A stretch of 64,000 nucleotides of DNA from positions 1,901,423-1,965,422 of the forward strand of contig NZ_CP102283.1 in the NCBI RefSeq assembly GCF_025150565.1, in the 5' to 3' direction. Origin of the DNA: Granulicatella adiacens ATCC 49175. Lineage in GTDB: Bacteria; Bacillota; Bacilli; Lactobacillales; Aerococcaceae. The notes beneath the pieces were generated by a model, which worked only from the letters and a program-made list of their open reading frames with translations, did not search any database and was not told the origin of the DNA. This document shows positions 51,175 through 63,649 of the stretch, piece after piece (position 1 is the stretch's first letter; every line of letters starts with the position of its first letter). The position numbers and the translations under genes were made by a program.

Positions 51175-51825
51175 TTACATACTCATTAAAAATAAAAATG
51201 CAACAAAATTATTGATAAAGTGCATCGTAATCGATGCAACAATATTATTCTCATAGTAACGATACATTCCTACGATTGGAATCGTTAAAGGAACGTATAG
51301 CAAGGCAGACATCCAATTAATGCCACTTCCATCACTAGAAAGCGAATGTAAAAGAATGAATAATACAGCCGAGATGACGGTCAACACATGGACATTCATC
51401 GATTTTTTGAAAGAGCCAATGATGGCTTCACGAAAGACTAATTCTTCCAAAATAGGTGCCACCACGCAAAGCAATACAAACATCATCACAAGATTGGATT
51501 TCGACATCATGGATTCAATTTGCGCCTGATTATCTGAAGTAAATTCCCCTAATAAATTCGACACAATGATGGCGAGTACAATTCGAAGAACATATCCTAT
51601 CGCTAAATCACGTATAAAAGGTCGTTTAACAAACTCTTTTGCCGCTTGCGCTATTTTGGTTCTGTAGAGCCAAATTCCAATGACCATCGACACGACTTGT
51701 AATACGACATACATTTGGGTATCTACCGCATATTTTCCTGAAGATACTTCTACAATAAAGAAACTTGGGAAAATAATTAAATTCAGAAAATAAACAATCC
51801 ATAGTAAAACTGCATTCTTTTTCAT
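51175..51825 (-). CDS. CPBP-family intramembrane protease
   Basis: 216 residues, six or more membrane helices. EELVFREAIIGSF is the EExxxR motif of the Abi/CPBP (Rce1-like) family; the second and third conserved His are in FILLHSLSS and MHFINNFVA. These glutamate-type membrane proteases include bacteriocin self-immunity proteins. GAGGTG precedes ATG 51825. Directly upstream of the kinase gene with a 17-nt gap, so it joins the envelope-stress cluster. Confidence 0.88.
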   Translation of the reverse strand: MKKNAVLLWIVYFLNLIIFPSFFIVEVSSGKYAVDTQMYVVLQVVSMVIGIWLYRTKIAQAAKEFVKRPFIRDLAIGYVLRIVLAIIVSNLLGEFTSDNQAQIESMMSKSNLVMMFVLLCVVAPILEELVFREAIIGSFKKSMNVHVLTVISAVLFILLHSLSSDGSGINWMSALLYVPLTIPIVGMYRYYENNIVASITMHFINNFVAFLFLMSM

Positions 51826-51834
51826 GATTCACCT

Positions 51835-52569
51835 CTAGTCATCGGTAAAACGTACCGGTTTTGTATTTTTAATACTGTAAATTTTTTCAATTTGTCCATC
51901 CGACCAGACAATACCGTGAAGCGCACCTCCAAAGACAGCTCCGCCATCGATTCCGATTTTGCCGTCCTGTTGCCATAATTTCATAAAGTCGCCATCTTCG
52001 TTCAAGCCACGTAAAGGCGTATGACCGAAGATAATCGTTTTACCAGTGTTGTTAACCCCTTTATGGAACGGTTCACGAATCCAGTAAAAGTCTTTTGGCT
52101 CTGTGTCGTGCCAGTCGTCCAAACGTAAATCTACCCCTGCATGTGCTAAGAGTAAATCTCCTTCATCGATATAGAGTGGACGCTCTCTTAGAAACGCGAT
52201 GAGTTCCGGATATTTCGCTTTGATGGCTTCAGCATCTTCCACAGGATTTACCGGAGTACCTTGCGGGCGTCCGAGTAAGTCATTAATCGTTGTATCTCCG
52301 TTATTTCTTAAGTAATGTGGAAAACGTCCCTCTGGATCATCGATAAACGCAAGGAACATGACTTCATGGTTTCCCATCATATACCATGCATTTTTTTCTT
52401 TAGCATATTTCATCCCGGTAAGGACACTTCGTTTATTGTCGGGACCACGGTCAATTAAGTCACCCATGAAGACCAGTTGCTGAGTTTCCTCATCCCAGTT
52501 TTGAAGCATCTCTTCCATCATGTCTGCTTCACCGTGAATGTCACCAATAATAAAATATTTTTTCTTCAT
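51835..52569 (-). CDS. PPP-family metallophosphatase (Ser/Thr phosphatase or Ap4A hydrolase-like)
   Basis: 244 residues. GDIHGEADMMEEML, FMGDLIDRGPDNKRSV, MGNHEVMFLAF and LAHAGVDLRL, IFGHTPL are the five PPP motifs with all metal ligands. The family includes bacterial protein phosphatases and diadenosine polyphosphate hydrolases; the substrate is not decided by sequence. GAGGTG precedes ATG 52569. It lies 9 nt before the CPBP gene and heads that transcript. Confidence 0.9.
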   Translation of the reverse strand: MKKKYFIIGDIHGEADMMEEMLQNWDEETQQLVFMGDLIDRGPDNKRSVLTGMKYAKEKNAWYMMGNHEVMFLAFIDDPEGRFPHYLRNNGDTTINDLLGRPQGTPVNPVEDAEAIKAKYPELIAFLRERPLYIDEGDLLLAHAGVDLRLDDWHDTEPKDFYWIREPFHKGVNNTGKTIIFGHTPLRGLNEDGDFMKLWQQDGKIGIDGGAVFGGALHGIVWSDGQIEKIYSIKNTKPVRFTDD

Positions 52570-52646
52570 CTATTCCACCTCAAATAACTATCATACTGTT
52601 CATTATAGCAAATAACCGCCTGAATATGAAAGAAGCTTCTTTTAAA

Positions 52647-52680
52647 ACAAAAAGAAGATCGAACCATCGCCCGATCTTCA
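52647..52680 (-). terminator. Terminator of the surface protein gene
   Basis: Minus strand: GAAGATCG pairs with CGATCTTC (52654-52661 and 52672-52679), then TTTTTG. Confidence 0.9.
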
Positions 52681-52697
52681 GTCTTTAAAAGACATGA

Positions 52698-53936
52698 TTA
52701 TGCTTCTTGTTTACGAAAGACTAAGAAACTACCTGCAATCGCTGCTAGTGCACCTAAAACAAGGATAAAAGGATTTTCCAATGTTCCAGTATTTGGTAAC
52801 TCTGGACGTTTTGGTTCCTCTGTTGTCGTTGTTTGTGGTGTAACGGTTGTTGTTGTTGTACCTTCAGTCGTTGGTTCTTCCGTAGTCGTTGTTACAGTAG
52901 TCACTTCCGTTGTAGTTGACTCTGTCGTTGTTGTAGCAGTGGTAGTCGTTTCTGTTGTACTTGTAGTGGTGGTCGTCGTAGTAGTAGTCGTTGTTGTAGT
53001 TACTGGCTTTTCACCATCAGCAAGCCCAATCCCTGTTAACATTTTATACGTCACATCAGTAGAAATCGCATCGTCTAACTCCTCAGCTGTAATCGTAATG
53101 CGATTCTGAGAATTTTGACTTGGATTGGCCAATTGAACCTTATAGTCTATAAAGATAATTTTATCCGTAGAATTGATTTTAACAGTAATTCCAGTAGGAG
53201 TGATTTCATAATCACTTTCTGAAAGAAATCCAGCTGATTTCCAAGGATAAGTCGATTCTACTAACTCTACACGTAATGAACCAGGTACATAAGTTTGATT
53301 TGCATCCCATACGTCCTTAATTTCAATATTCGATAAAGTCTTTCTAGCATAGTTCAAACGAGCCCACCAGTGAACTTGTTCAGCATTATCTGCTTGTTGA
53401 GCTCCCCATTTAGCAGCCATTTCATTTGGTCCTGGCATTGGTAAAGGTTTAATTTTTTGAGTAATGACAGTTCCATTGAAATCCAATTCTTGCGTTGTAT
53501 CAGCTAAGCTATCATCTGAAGCCCAGAATACCTCAACAGAAAGTTCCATGTTCTTTTTCAAATAGTTTTCTTCAAAATATGAACTAAACGTCACCGTTAC
53601 AGTTCCTTCAGCCGCATTCACCTTTGCATTGGCTACGACTTGATTCGCCTTGTTATAAACTGGAAATGAATAATCCGATTGCAGACGAATTGGCGCTTTT
53701 AAATTAAATTGTAGCGTATCATTTTCGTTGATGGTTACCTCATCCGGAAAATCAACTTGGAATGTTAATCCCCATCGTCCATAAATATCTGAAGCATCTC
53801 CCGTTACAGTCACTTTCGGATTGGTTACTTTTAAAGTAGTCCCTTCCTTTTGAACCTCAACTGCATTTACTTTTGCAGAAAAGACGAGCACTACTAAACT
53901 AAATAATGCTACGATAGAATATAAAATCTTTTTCAT
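52698..53936 (-). CDS. LPXTG-anchored adhesin-like surface protein
   Basis: 412 residues. Signal peptide MKKILYSIVALFSLVVLVFSAKVNA, two Ig-like domains of the MSCRAMM/collagen- or fibrinogen-binding type (~27-175 and ~176-305; note WGLTFQVDFPDEVTINENDTLQF and VHWWARLNYARKTLSNIEIKD), a Thr-rich stalk (~306-375), then sorting signal LPNTG, membrane helix and charged tail FRKQEA. Sortase A would attach it to the wall. AAGGAG precedes ATG 53936. The ligand is unknown. Confidence 0.9.
   Translation of the reverse strand: MKKILYSIVALFSLVVLVFSAKVNAVEVQKEGTTLKVTNPKVTVTGDASDIYGRWGLTFQVDFPDEVTINENDTLQFNLKAPIRLQSDYSFPVYNKANQVVANAKVNAAEGTVTVTFSSYFEENYLKKNMELSVEVFWASDDSLADTTQELDFNGTVITQKIKPLPMPGPNEMAAKWGAQQADNAEQVHWWARLNYARKTLSNIEIKDVWDANQTYVPGSLRVELVESTYPWKSAGFLSESDYEITPTGITVKINSTDKIIFIDYKVQLANPSQNSQNRITITAEELDDAISTDVTYKMLTGIGLADGEKPVTTTTTTTTTTTTTSTTETTTTATTTTESTTTEVTTVTTTTEEPTTEGTTTTTVTPQTTTTEEPKRPELPNTGTLENPFILVLGALAAIAGSFLVFRKQEA
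52840..53010 (-). repeat. Low-complexity Thr-codon tract
   Basis: In the stalk-coding part, ACT/ACA/ACG triplets form near-homopolymeric runs (over 40 Thr in ~65 codons), including an uninterrupted run of 12 Thr. Such tracts can change length by slippage. Confidence 0.7.
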
Positions 53937-54026
53937 AAATATCTCCTTATATTTTTTATTAAGATTATATTCATAATATTAATTGATTATTACATTTTTT
54001 ATATAATTGAATTGTGAATTTTATGT

Positions 54027-54064
54027 GAAAAGAGGCAAGAAATGAATTTTCATTTCTTGCCTCT
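54027..54064 (-). terminator. Terminator of the rRNA-tRNA operon
   Basis: GAGGCAAGAAATGA pairs with TCATTTCTTGCCTC, then TTTTCAC on the minus strand. Confidence 0.9.
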
Positions 54065-54088
54065 ATAATCGCTTGATCTATTTTTCTA

Positions 54089-54161
54089 AGCTACTTGCCG
54101 GGATTGAACCGGCGACCTCCACCTTACCAAGGTGACGCTCTACCGACTGAGCTAAAGCAGC
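54089..54161 (-). tRNA. tRNA-Thr (GGT)
   Basis: 73-nt cloverleaf on the minus strand. Acceptor GCTGCTT pairs with AAGTAGC; anticodon loop CTTGGTAA gives GGT; T loop GGTTCAATCC. CCA not encoded. Last gene of the rRNA operon. Confidence 0.92.
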
Positions 54162-54183
54162 ATTTTTGGGTAAAAAAAAAGAA

Positions 54184-54257
54184 CTCCGCCAGTAGGACTC
54201 GAACCTACGACATCATGATTAACAGTCATGCGCTACTACCAACTGAGCTATGGCGGA
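54184..54257 (-). tRNA. tRNA-Asn (GTT)
   Basis: 74-nt cloverleaf on the minus strand. Acceptor TCCGCCA pairs with TGGCGGA; anticodon loop CTGTTAA gives GTT; T loop GGTTCGAGTCC. CCA not encoded. Confidence 0.95.
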
Positions 54258-54268
54258 AAAATAATAAA

Positions 54269-54385
54269 GCGTGGCAACGTCCTACCCTCGCAGGGAGAAA
54301 CCCCCAACTACTATCGGCGCTAAGAAGCTTAACTTCTGTGTTCGAGATGGGAACAGGTGTATCCTTCTTGCCATCGTCACCACAC
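54269..54385 (-). rRNA. 5S rRNA
   Basis: 117 nt. Starts GTGTGGTGACGATGG on the minus strand, contains CCCATCTCGAACACAGAAGT and ends CCACGC, pairing 5' and 3' ends as in 5S rRNA. Confidence 0.96.
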
Positions 54386-54464
54386 TTTATTTCTGAAAAA
54401 ACTTTCGTTCTTTCAAAACTGAATCTATATCCAACTCCATCAATCTACCAGCTATACAACTCGT

Positions 54465-57379
<2,915 letters not shown>

Positions 57380-57527
57380 GTTGGTTAAATGTCGCATAGC
57401 GTTGCGTTTTGTTAAAAAACTCTTTTCGTTAGATGTTACTCTAACGCTCGGTAAATTAATTGGTTATTTGTTGTGATATAGTATTCAGTTTTCAAAGAAC
57501 AAAATTCTCTGCTATTTGTAACAGATA

Positions 57528-57600
57528 TGGAGACTAGCGGGATCGAACCGCTGACCTCCTGCGTGCAAAGCAGGCGCTCTCCCAGCTGAGCTAAGCCCCC
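57528..57600 (-). tRNA. tRNA-Ala (TGC)
   Basis: 73 nt in the 16S-23S spacer, minus strand. Anticodon loop TTTGCAC gives TGC; T loop GGTTCGATCCC. CCA not encoded. Confidence 0.95.
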
Positions 57601-57614
57601 TAAATTCAAACTAA

Positions 57615-57688
<74 letters not shown>

Positions 57689-57803
57689 TTGTTCGCATTT
57701 AGAACTTTTGTTTTGAGAGATGAACCTCTCAAAACTAAACAAAGAAGTCTAAACCCTGTAGGGTTCCGTATTACCTTCAATACCTTACGGCACTGAGGTT
57801 TAT

Positions 57804-59362
<1,559 letters not shown>

Positions 59363-59532
59363 TGAATTTTCATGAGCTTTGAAAAGCTCATTTTAATTAC
59401 TGACTTATTGTATCTCTTTAAGAGATAAGAAATTGTTGTTTCTTCATTAAAAATAATGAAGTCCCTACACATTTGGTTCGTCTTCTTTGTTCAGTTTTCA
59501 AAGGTCAATCGTTGTTTTTCAACAACTCCTAT

Positions 59533-59561
59533 ATACTATCATAGGACATTTTTACTGTCAA
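59533..59561 (-). promoter_or_regulatory. rRNA promoter P2
   Basis: Minus strand: TTGACA (59556-59561), 17-nt spacer, TAGTAT (59533-59538). Confidence 0.8.
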
Positions 59562-59604
59562 CAGATTTCATCCATCTTTTTGGAAGATTTTGAAACGGTT
59601 TTAA

Positions 59605-59620
59605 AAGCGAACGTTCGCTT
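59605..59620. other. 16-bp perfect palindrome in the rRNA promoter region
   Basis: AAGCGAACGTTCGCTT, between promoters P1 and P2. It lacks the 4-nt spacer of the Firmicute LexA box (GAAC-N4-GTTC). It could bind a regulator, but none is identified. Confidence 0.6.
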
Positions 59621-59632
59621 AACAGTGATATT

Positions 59633-59661
59633 AATTTATCATAACTAGTTTGTGATTTCAA
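59633..59661 (-). promoter_or_regulatory. rRNA promoter P1 (candidate)
   Basis: Minus strand: TTGAAA (59656-59661), 17-nt spacer, TAAATT (59633-59638). It lies exactly 100 bp upstream of P2. Confidence 0.5.
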
Positions 59662-59744
59662 CTAAAATGCTACTGTTTTCATTAAAAAATTCTTTCTAAA
59701 TGAATAAGTTTCTGAAAAGGAATTATTTCTACTTTTTTGAAATA

Positions 59745-59770
59745 AAAAAGACCTTGAAGAACAAGGTCTC
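59745..59770 (-). terminator. Terminator of the regulator / small ORF transcript
   Basis: Minus strand: AGACCTTG-TTCT-TCAAGGTCT, followed by TTTTTTA. Confidence 0.9.
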
Positions 59771-59798
59771 TAATCTCACTTAGCAGGTCAAAAGCGAT

Positions 59799-60005
59799 TT
59801 ATTCAAAATCCTCTAGCCATTCTTTTTTAATGTTTTTTTCTAGATTTTTCTGACGCTTATCTTCTTCAAATTTTGGCATCATTACAAATGCATCTCCAAA
59901 ACTATCTAAATCATACTCATCATTTTGAAATTCCTCTTTGATTTCTTCTGGAACTTCTAATTTTTCTTTTTTGAATAAATCATCTCTTTTTTGACGAATA
60001 GACAT
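59799..60005 (-). CDS. Small acidic protein, 68 residues, unknown
   Basis: 68 residues, highly charged and without a hydrophobic segment: MSIRQKRDDLFKKEKLEVPE, then an acidic centre (EEFQNDEYDLDSFGDAF) and a basic-acidic end. Probably mostly helical and soluble. AAAGGAG is close to ATG 60005; the gene follows the PlcR-like regulator by 2 nt, so translation is coupled. It does not look like an exported pheromone precursor. I do not recognise a family; an accessory role in the regulator transcript is inferred. Confidence 0.7.
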   Translation of the reverse strand: MSIRQKRDDLFKKEKLEVPEEIKEEFQNDEYDLDSFGDAFVMMPKFEEDKRQKNLEKNIKKEWLEDFE

Positions 60006-60007
60006 TC

Positions 60008-60868
60008 CTATTCTCCTTTCGCCACAAGTTCTTTAAATACTTTTATTTTTTCTAATAATACCGTATTTTTATTCACTCTGGCAAATGCTGCGGCGTCTCT
60101 CATCAATTCTTTTACTTCTTCACTTGAGGCGTCATTCACATAAGCGTTCTCTGCTTGCAAATATTTGATACGAGCTAAATAGTATGTAACATGATTTTCA
60201 CTACAGATTGTAATTCCGCGTCGGAGTAAGACATCGCTAGTATCATATTCTTTAATTTTTGCATAGAAAGTCCCACCATAATATAGAACTGTTAACACAC
60301 GACATACATCTTCAATGGATTCAATTGTATGATTATCGATTTGGTGGATGGCTTTTTCAAAGAAGTATTCGGCCTTATCATAGTCTCCCTGATTCATATA
60401 AATAAGTCCGATTCCCGTATACGCTAAGAAAATATATTTATTATCCACATCAGAATGATCTGCTAACAATTGATTGAAGTAGAAAAAGCTATCTGTACTT
60501 TCCTTTTCTAATAAGGTTTGAGTGAAACCTTTTAAGTATAAATATCTCCATAGTTGCTGCGTGGTTAAATGAGCCGCATTTATACTATGAATTAATTCTT
60601 CAGCTTCTTCATATTCCATATTCACAATATGAAATTCTATTTTATCCAGCTTTTTGTTTATAACTGAATCTTTAATCGCTACAGATGGAAATAACTCCCC
60701 TACGTCCATATGTAGTTTTTTACAAAGTAAGGTCAATATCTTCATGGATGGAATTTGACCGTGATTTTCGAATCGACTTAATGTTGCTTGTGTACAAATA
60801 CCCTCACTCAATTCAATTTGAGATAAACCTAATTCTTTTCGTCGATTCACAAAAATTTGAATGTCCAT
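60008..60868 (-). CDS. PlcR/RRNPP-type transcription regulator (XRE HTH plus TPR)
   Basis: 286 residues. XRE-type HTH (RRKELGLSQIELSEGICTQATLSRFENHGQIPSMKILTLL, ~9-50), then helical TPR-like repeats to the end (YIFLAYTGIGLIYMNQGDYDKAEYFFEKAIHQI). Length and layout equal PlcR (285), whose family binds short re-imported peptides. AGGAG before ATG 60868. Its neighbours are a co-transcribed 68-residue protein and a divergent hydrophobic mini-ORF, which is the usual place of a pheromone gene. Peptide dependence is inference. Confidence 0.82.
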   Translation of the reverse strand: MDIQIFVNRRKELGLSQIELSEGICTQATLSRFENHGQIPSMKILTLLCKKLHMDVGELFPSVAIKDSVINKKLDKIEFHIVNMEYEEAEELIHSINAAHLTTQQLWRYLYLKGFTQTLLEKESTDSFFYFNQLLADHSDVDNKYIFLAYTGIGLIYMNQGDYDKAEYFFEKAIHQIDNHTIESIEDVCRVLTVLYYGGTFYAKIKEYDTSDVLLRRGITICSENHVTYYLARIKYLQAENAYVNDASSEEVKELMRDAAAFARVNKNTVLLEKIKVFKELVAKGE

Positions 60869-60995
60869 AATATCTCCTCATCTTTTATTAAATATATGCT
60901 CCCTATATTCACTATTTATTATAACTTTATTTTTCATTTTTTCCAAAAGAAAAACTTAGATTTAGTGGACATTTATAGGAATTATTCTTTTTTTT

Positions 60996-61094
60996 ATGAT
61001 TGAAATAGTTCTATTTATGAAAGTTTTTTTATACTTTATTTGTTTCGTCCTAATGATTTATATTACCTATCCATTCATAAAAATATTGTTATAG
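60996..61094 (+). CDS. Candidate hydrophobic peptide gene, 32 residues
   Basis: Reads MIEIVLFMKVFLYFICFVLM and ends TYPFIKILL. It is divergent from the regulator, as are SHP genes next to Rgg regulators. There is an alternative Met at residue 8. The AGGA at about 60978 is ~16 nt from the ATG, which is too far for a good ribosome binding site, and the region is very AT-rich, so a chance frame is possible. The inverted repeat AAATATTG-TTATAG-CAATATTT covers the stop and could end such a short transcript. Confidence 0.3.
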   Translation: MIEIVLFMKVFLYFICFVLMIYITYPFIKILL

Positions 61095-61106
61095 CAATAT
61101 TTTCTG
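61081..61106 (+). terminator. Weak inverted repeat with short T tail
   Basis: AAATATTG (61081-61088), loop TTATAG, CAATATTT (61095-61102) and then TCTG. It may end the candidate mini-ORF transcript. Confidence 0.4.
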
Positions 61107-61137
61107 AAATGTCTTTTATTATCTTTCATTAATTATG

Positions 61138-61175
61138 AAAAAAAGCTTATGACTGAAACGGTCATAAGCTTTCAT
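61138..61175 (-). terminator. Terminator of the rpmH-rnpA-yidC-jag group
   Basis: Minus strand: AAGCTTATGAC pairs with GTCATAAGCTT, followed by TTTTTTT. Confidence 0.92.
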
Positions 61176-61181
61176 CATTTT

Positions 61182-61970
61182 CTATTCTGCGATTTCAACA
61201 ACTAGGTAACGATGAGGTTCTTTCCCCTCAGAATGTGTTGAAATACGTTTATTTTTACTTAATGCAGCATGAATTTGTTTTCTTTCATATGCTGGTAGTG
61301 GTTCTAAGTAAACAGGTTGTTTCGTTTTTAATACTTTACGAGCTGTTCTTTCGGCAATTTGTTGTAGTGTTTCACTACGACGAGCACGGTAATCACCTAC
61401 ATCTACTTGAACAGAAATTCTTCCTTTAACAAAACGATGGACAGAAACTTGTGCTAACACTTGTAAAGCATTTAAAATTTTACCATGTTTACCAATTAAT
61501 AGCCCTTGTTTGTCTGTATCGAATACAAATGTCATACGATCACGGCGCACTTCAACTGCTACAGTTGCTTCTGCACCATAAGTTTTCGCAATTCCTTCTA
61601 AATATGCTTTGGTTACATGAGCTGCTTCTTCTAAACGATCTACGGTTGTTTCTTCATTTTCAGAACCTTCAACATCTTCTTCGTCTTCAAATTCATCTTC
61701 GAATTCTTCCTCGAAAGATTCATCTTCAGCTGCTACTACTTCTTCAATCGTTTCTTCTACTACTGGTGTAGAAACTTCTTCCACAACTTCTTCTTTAACA
61801 ACTGGAGTTAAAGCAACTATTGCATCTTTTTGGCCAAAGCCAAACAATCCTTTTTTACCTTCAGATAATACTTCAACAACTACTTCTTCTTGGGTTAATC
61901 CTAATTGACGTAATCCTTTTTGAATTGCTTTTTCTACTGAAGTATCTGTTACTTTAATAGTATTTGTCAT
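61182..61970 (-). CDS. jag: RNA-binding protein Jag/KhpB
   Basis: 262 residues. Jag N-terminal domain (SVEKAIQKGLRQLGLTQEEVVVEVLSEGKKGLFGFGQKDA, ~1-55), an acidic linker (~60-110), a KH domain with GLLIGKHGKILNALQVL, and an R3H domain (RRSETLQQIAERTARKVL). KhpB works with KhpA as an RNA chaperone controlling cell elongation and division. AGGAG before ATG 61970. The order yidC-jag is conserved near oriC. The linker is notably long and acidic. Confidence 0.95.
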   Translation of the reverse strand: MTNTIKVTDTSVEKAIQKGLRQLGLTQEEVVVEVLSEGKKGLFGFGQKDAIVALTPVVKEEVVEEVSTPVVEETIEEVVAAEDESFEEEFEDEFEDEEDVEGSENEETTVDRLEEAAHVTKAYLEGIAKTYGAEATVAVEVRRDRMTFVFDTDKQGLLIGKHGKILNALQVLAQVSVHRFVKGRISVQVDVGDYRARRSETLQQIAERTARKVLKTKQPVYLEPLPAYERKQIHAALSKNKRISTHSEGKEPHRYLVVEIAE

Positions 61971-62048
61971 CGTAAACTCTCCTACTCTTTAAAAATCATT
62001 GTTATTATCTCATGATTGAGACATTTCAACAAGACTTCTATATAAGAA

Positions 62049-62861
62049 TTATTTTCCGTGTCTTCTCTTCGCTTTTTCAAGTGCCTTTTGACGACGTTTT
62101 TTCTCAGCGATAATCGCTTTTTGTTCTTCTTGGAATTTGAATGGATTATTTAATAGTAAGGTTTGACCTACCATAAATACGTTTCCGACTACCCAGTATA
62201 GTGATAACGCACTTGCTAAACCAAGAGACATAAATAAAATCATTACTGGCATAAAATACATCATTGCTTTACCAGCTCCACCAGTATCTTGCATCTTCAT
62301 AGATAACCAAGTTGTAATGAATGTTGTCACAGCGGCTAATACCGGCAAGATGAAGTATGGATCTGGTTGGTCTAATTGGAACCATAAGAAGTGTCCAGTT
62401 TTTAAGACTTCTGTACGACTAATTGCTTGATACAAGGCCATCATTACTGGCAATTGAATTAATAATGGTAAGCAACCAGCGTATTGATTGATTCCTTCAC
62501 GTTCGTATAAAGCATTCATTTCTGCTTGAAGCATTTCTTGTGTTGCACGGTCTCTAGCAGAATATTTTTCACGTAAAGCTTTAATTTCTGGTTGAAGAAT
62601 TGCTTGTTTACGCGTACTTTGATATTGGAAGTGCATTAAAGGAACCATAATTAAACGAGTAATAATTGTAAAGAAGATAATTCCTAACCCGTAACTTCCT
62701 CCAAATAAATCAGATAACCAAATAATAAACTGAGATAAATTATAGAGAACAATTCGATCCCAAAAACCTGTACTAGACTCCGTAACAGGAGAAGTTCCAC
62801 AGGCCGCTAAAAATAAAGTTAAAACTGCTAATGATAAAATCAATTGGCTTTTTTTCTTCAC
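62049..62861 (-). CDS. yidC: Membrane protein insertase YidC
   Basis: 270 residues. Lipoprotein signal peptide KKKSQLILSLAVLTLFLAAC (lipobox LAAC), then five membrane segments; GLGIIFFTIITRLIMVPL and QYAGCLPLLIQLPVMMALYQA are the core of the insertase, with the conserved Arg in TRLI. Inserts proteins into the membrane alone or with SecYEG. The start is GTG 62861 with AAAGGTGG upstream; an upstream ATG at 62897 would add a non-signal tail. The C-terminus is basic (EKKRRQKALEKAKRRHGK) for ribosome contact. Confidence 0.95.
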   Translation of the reverse strand: MKKKSQLILSLAVLTLFLAACGTSPVTESSTGFWDRIVLYNLSQFIIWLSDLFGGSYGLGIIFFTIITRLIMVPLMHFQYQSTRKQAILQPEIKALREKYSARDRATQEMLQAEMNALYEREGINQYAGCLPLLIQLPVMMALYQAISRTEVLKTGHFLWFQLDQPDPYFILPVLAAVTTFITTWLSMKMQDTGGAGKAMMYFMPVMILFMSLGLASALSLYWVVGNVFMVGQTLLLNNPFKFQEEQKAIIAEKKRRQKALEKAKRRHGK

Positions 62862-62921
62862 TGAAAAGTCCCACCTTTTAGAATATTTAATTTTCAACGA
62901 TTCCTACCTATAATAGGAATC

Positions 62922-63266
62922 TTAATTTTTAGGTAATAATGTAGCTAATTTTAAAACATGCATCATACTGCTTTTCATTTCTTGATAAGACATTTGTACG
63001 ATGGGAGATCGAGCAATGACAATAAAATCTGCATTTTGAGTTATTTGATCATCCAGTTCCATAAGAATGTGACGGATTCGTCTTTTTAGACGATTTCTTG
63101 TCACTGCATTTCCTAGCTTTTTACTTACTGAAATTCCCACACGAAAATGAGCTTGTGCTTCCTTATTTAACTTATAAATAACAAATTGTCGATTAGCTGT
63201 AGATTTTCCTTTATGGAATACCTGCTGAAATTCACGATCTTTCTTCACTCGATACGATTTTTTCAT
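62922..63266 (-). CDS. rnpA: Ribonuclease P protein component
   Basis: 114 residues. [21 protein letters not shown] and the RNR motif [19 protein letters not shown] are family hallmarks. It assists the RNase P RNA in 5' processing of tRNAs. GGAG precedes ATG 63266 at long spacing (~12 nt). It lies between rpmH and yidC, the conserved order beside oriC, behind an rpmH terminator that can reduce its expression. Confidence 0.96.
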   Translation of the reverse strand: MKKSYRVKKDREFQQVFHKGKSTANRQFVIYKLNKEAQAHFRVGISVSKKLGNAVTRNRLKRRIRHILMELDDQITQNADFIVIARSPIVQMSYQEMKSSMMHVLKLATLLPKN

Positions 63267-63301
63267 CTACTTGAATATCTCCAGTCACTCGAAATGTTTT
63301 T

Positions 63302-63333
63302 TAAAAAAAAAGACCACTGAGACGTTCAGTGAT
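63302..63333 (-). terminator. Attenuating terminator between rpmH and rnpA
   Basis: Minus strand: ATCACTGA-ACG-TCTCAGTGGT, followed by nine T residues. It probably sets the ribosomal protein and RNase P levels apart. Confidence 0.85.
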
Positions 63334-63468
63334 CTAAGCTGCTAAAACTTTTCTACCTTTACGGCGTCTGCTTGCTAATACTCTACGGCCATTTTTTGTA
63401 CTCATGCGTTTACGGAATCCGTGAACTTTTTGACGTTTACGTTTGCTTGGTTGATATGTTCTTTTCAT
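63334..63468 (-). CDS. rpmH: 50S ribosomal protein L34
   Basis: 44 residues, too short for usual ORF lists. It opens [20 protein letters not shown] and ends in the basic [10 protein letters not shown], identical in plan to bacterial L34. It is part of the large ribosomal subunit near the exit tunnel. AGGAGG 10 nt before ATG 63468. First gene of the rpmH-rnpA-yidC-jag group, with a near-consensus promoter upstream. Confidence 0.97.
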   Translation of the reverse strand: MKRTYQPSKRKRQKVHGFRKRMSTKNGRRVLASRRRKGRKVLAA

Positions 63469-63525
63469 TCGATGTGCACCTCCTACTGTAAATGAAATAT
63501 CTAGTCTCCCTAGACAGTCTAGTAC

Positions 63526-63554
63526 ATTATAAATATAAAATATTGAATTGTCAA
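63526..63554 (-). promoter_or_regulatory. rpmH promoter
   Basis: Minus strand: TTGACA (63549-63554), 17-nt spacer, TATAAT (63526-63531), a consensus sigma-A promoter. Confidence 0.95.
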
Positions 63555-63649
63555 TATAAACTATCTAATCGCTAAATTACTGAAGTATCATACCATAATC
63601 TCTCTAAAAATTTCTACAAATAACTGTATTTTTGCATCGATTTTTTTAG

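Noticed and set aside
59605..59620. LexA (SOS) box
   Set aside because: GAAC and GTTC are directly fused, without the 4-nt spacer of the Firmicute LexA site.
61182..63468. A single uninterrupted rpmH-rnpA-yidC-jag operon
   Set aside because: A strong hairpin with nine T residues follows rpmH, so at least partial termination is expected before rnpA.
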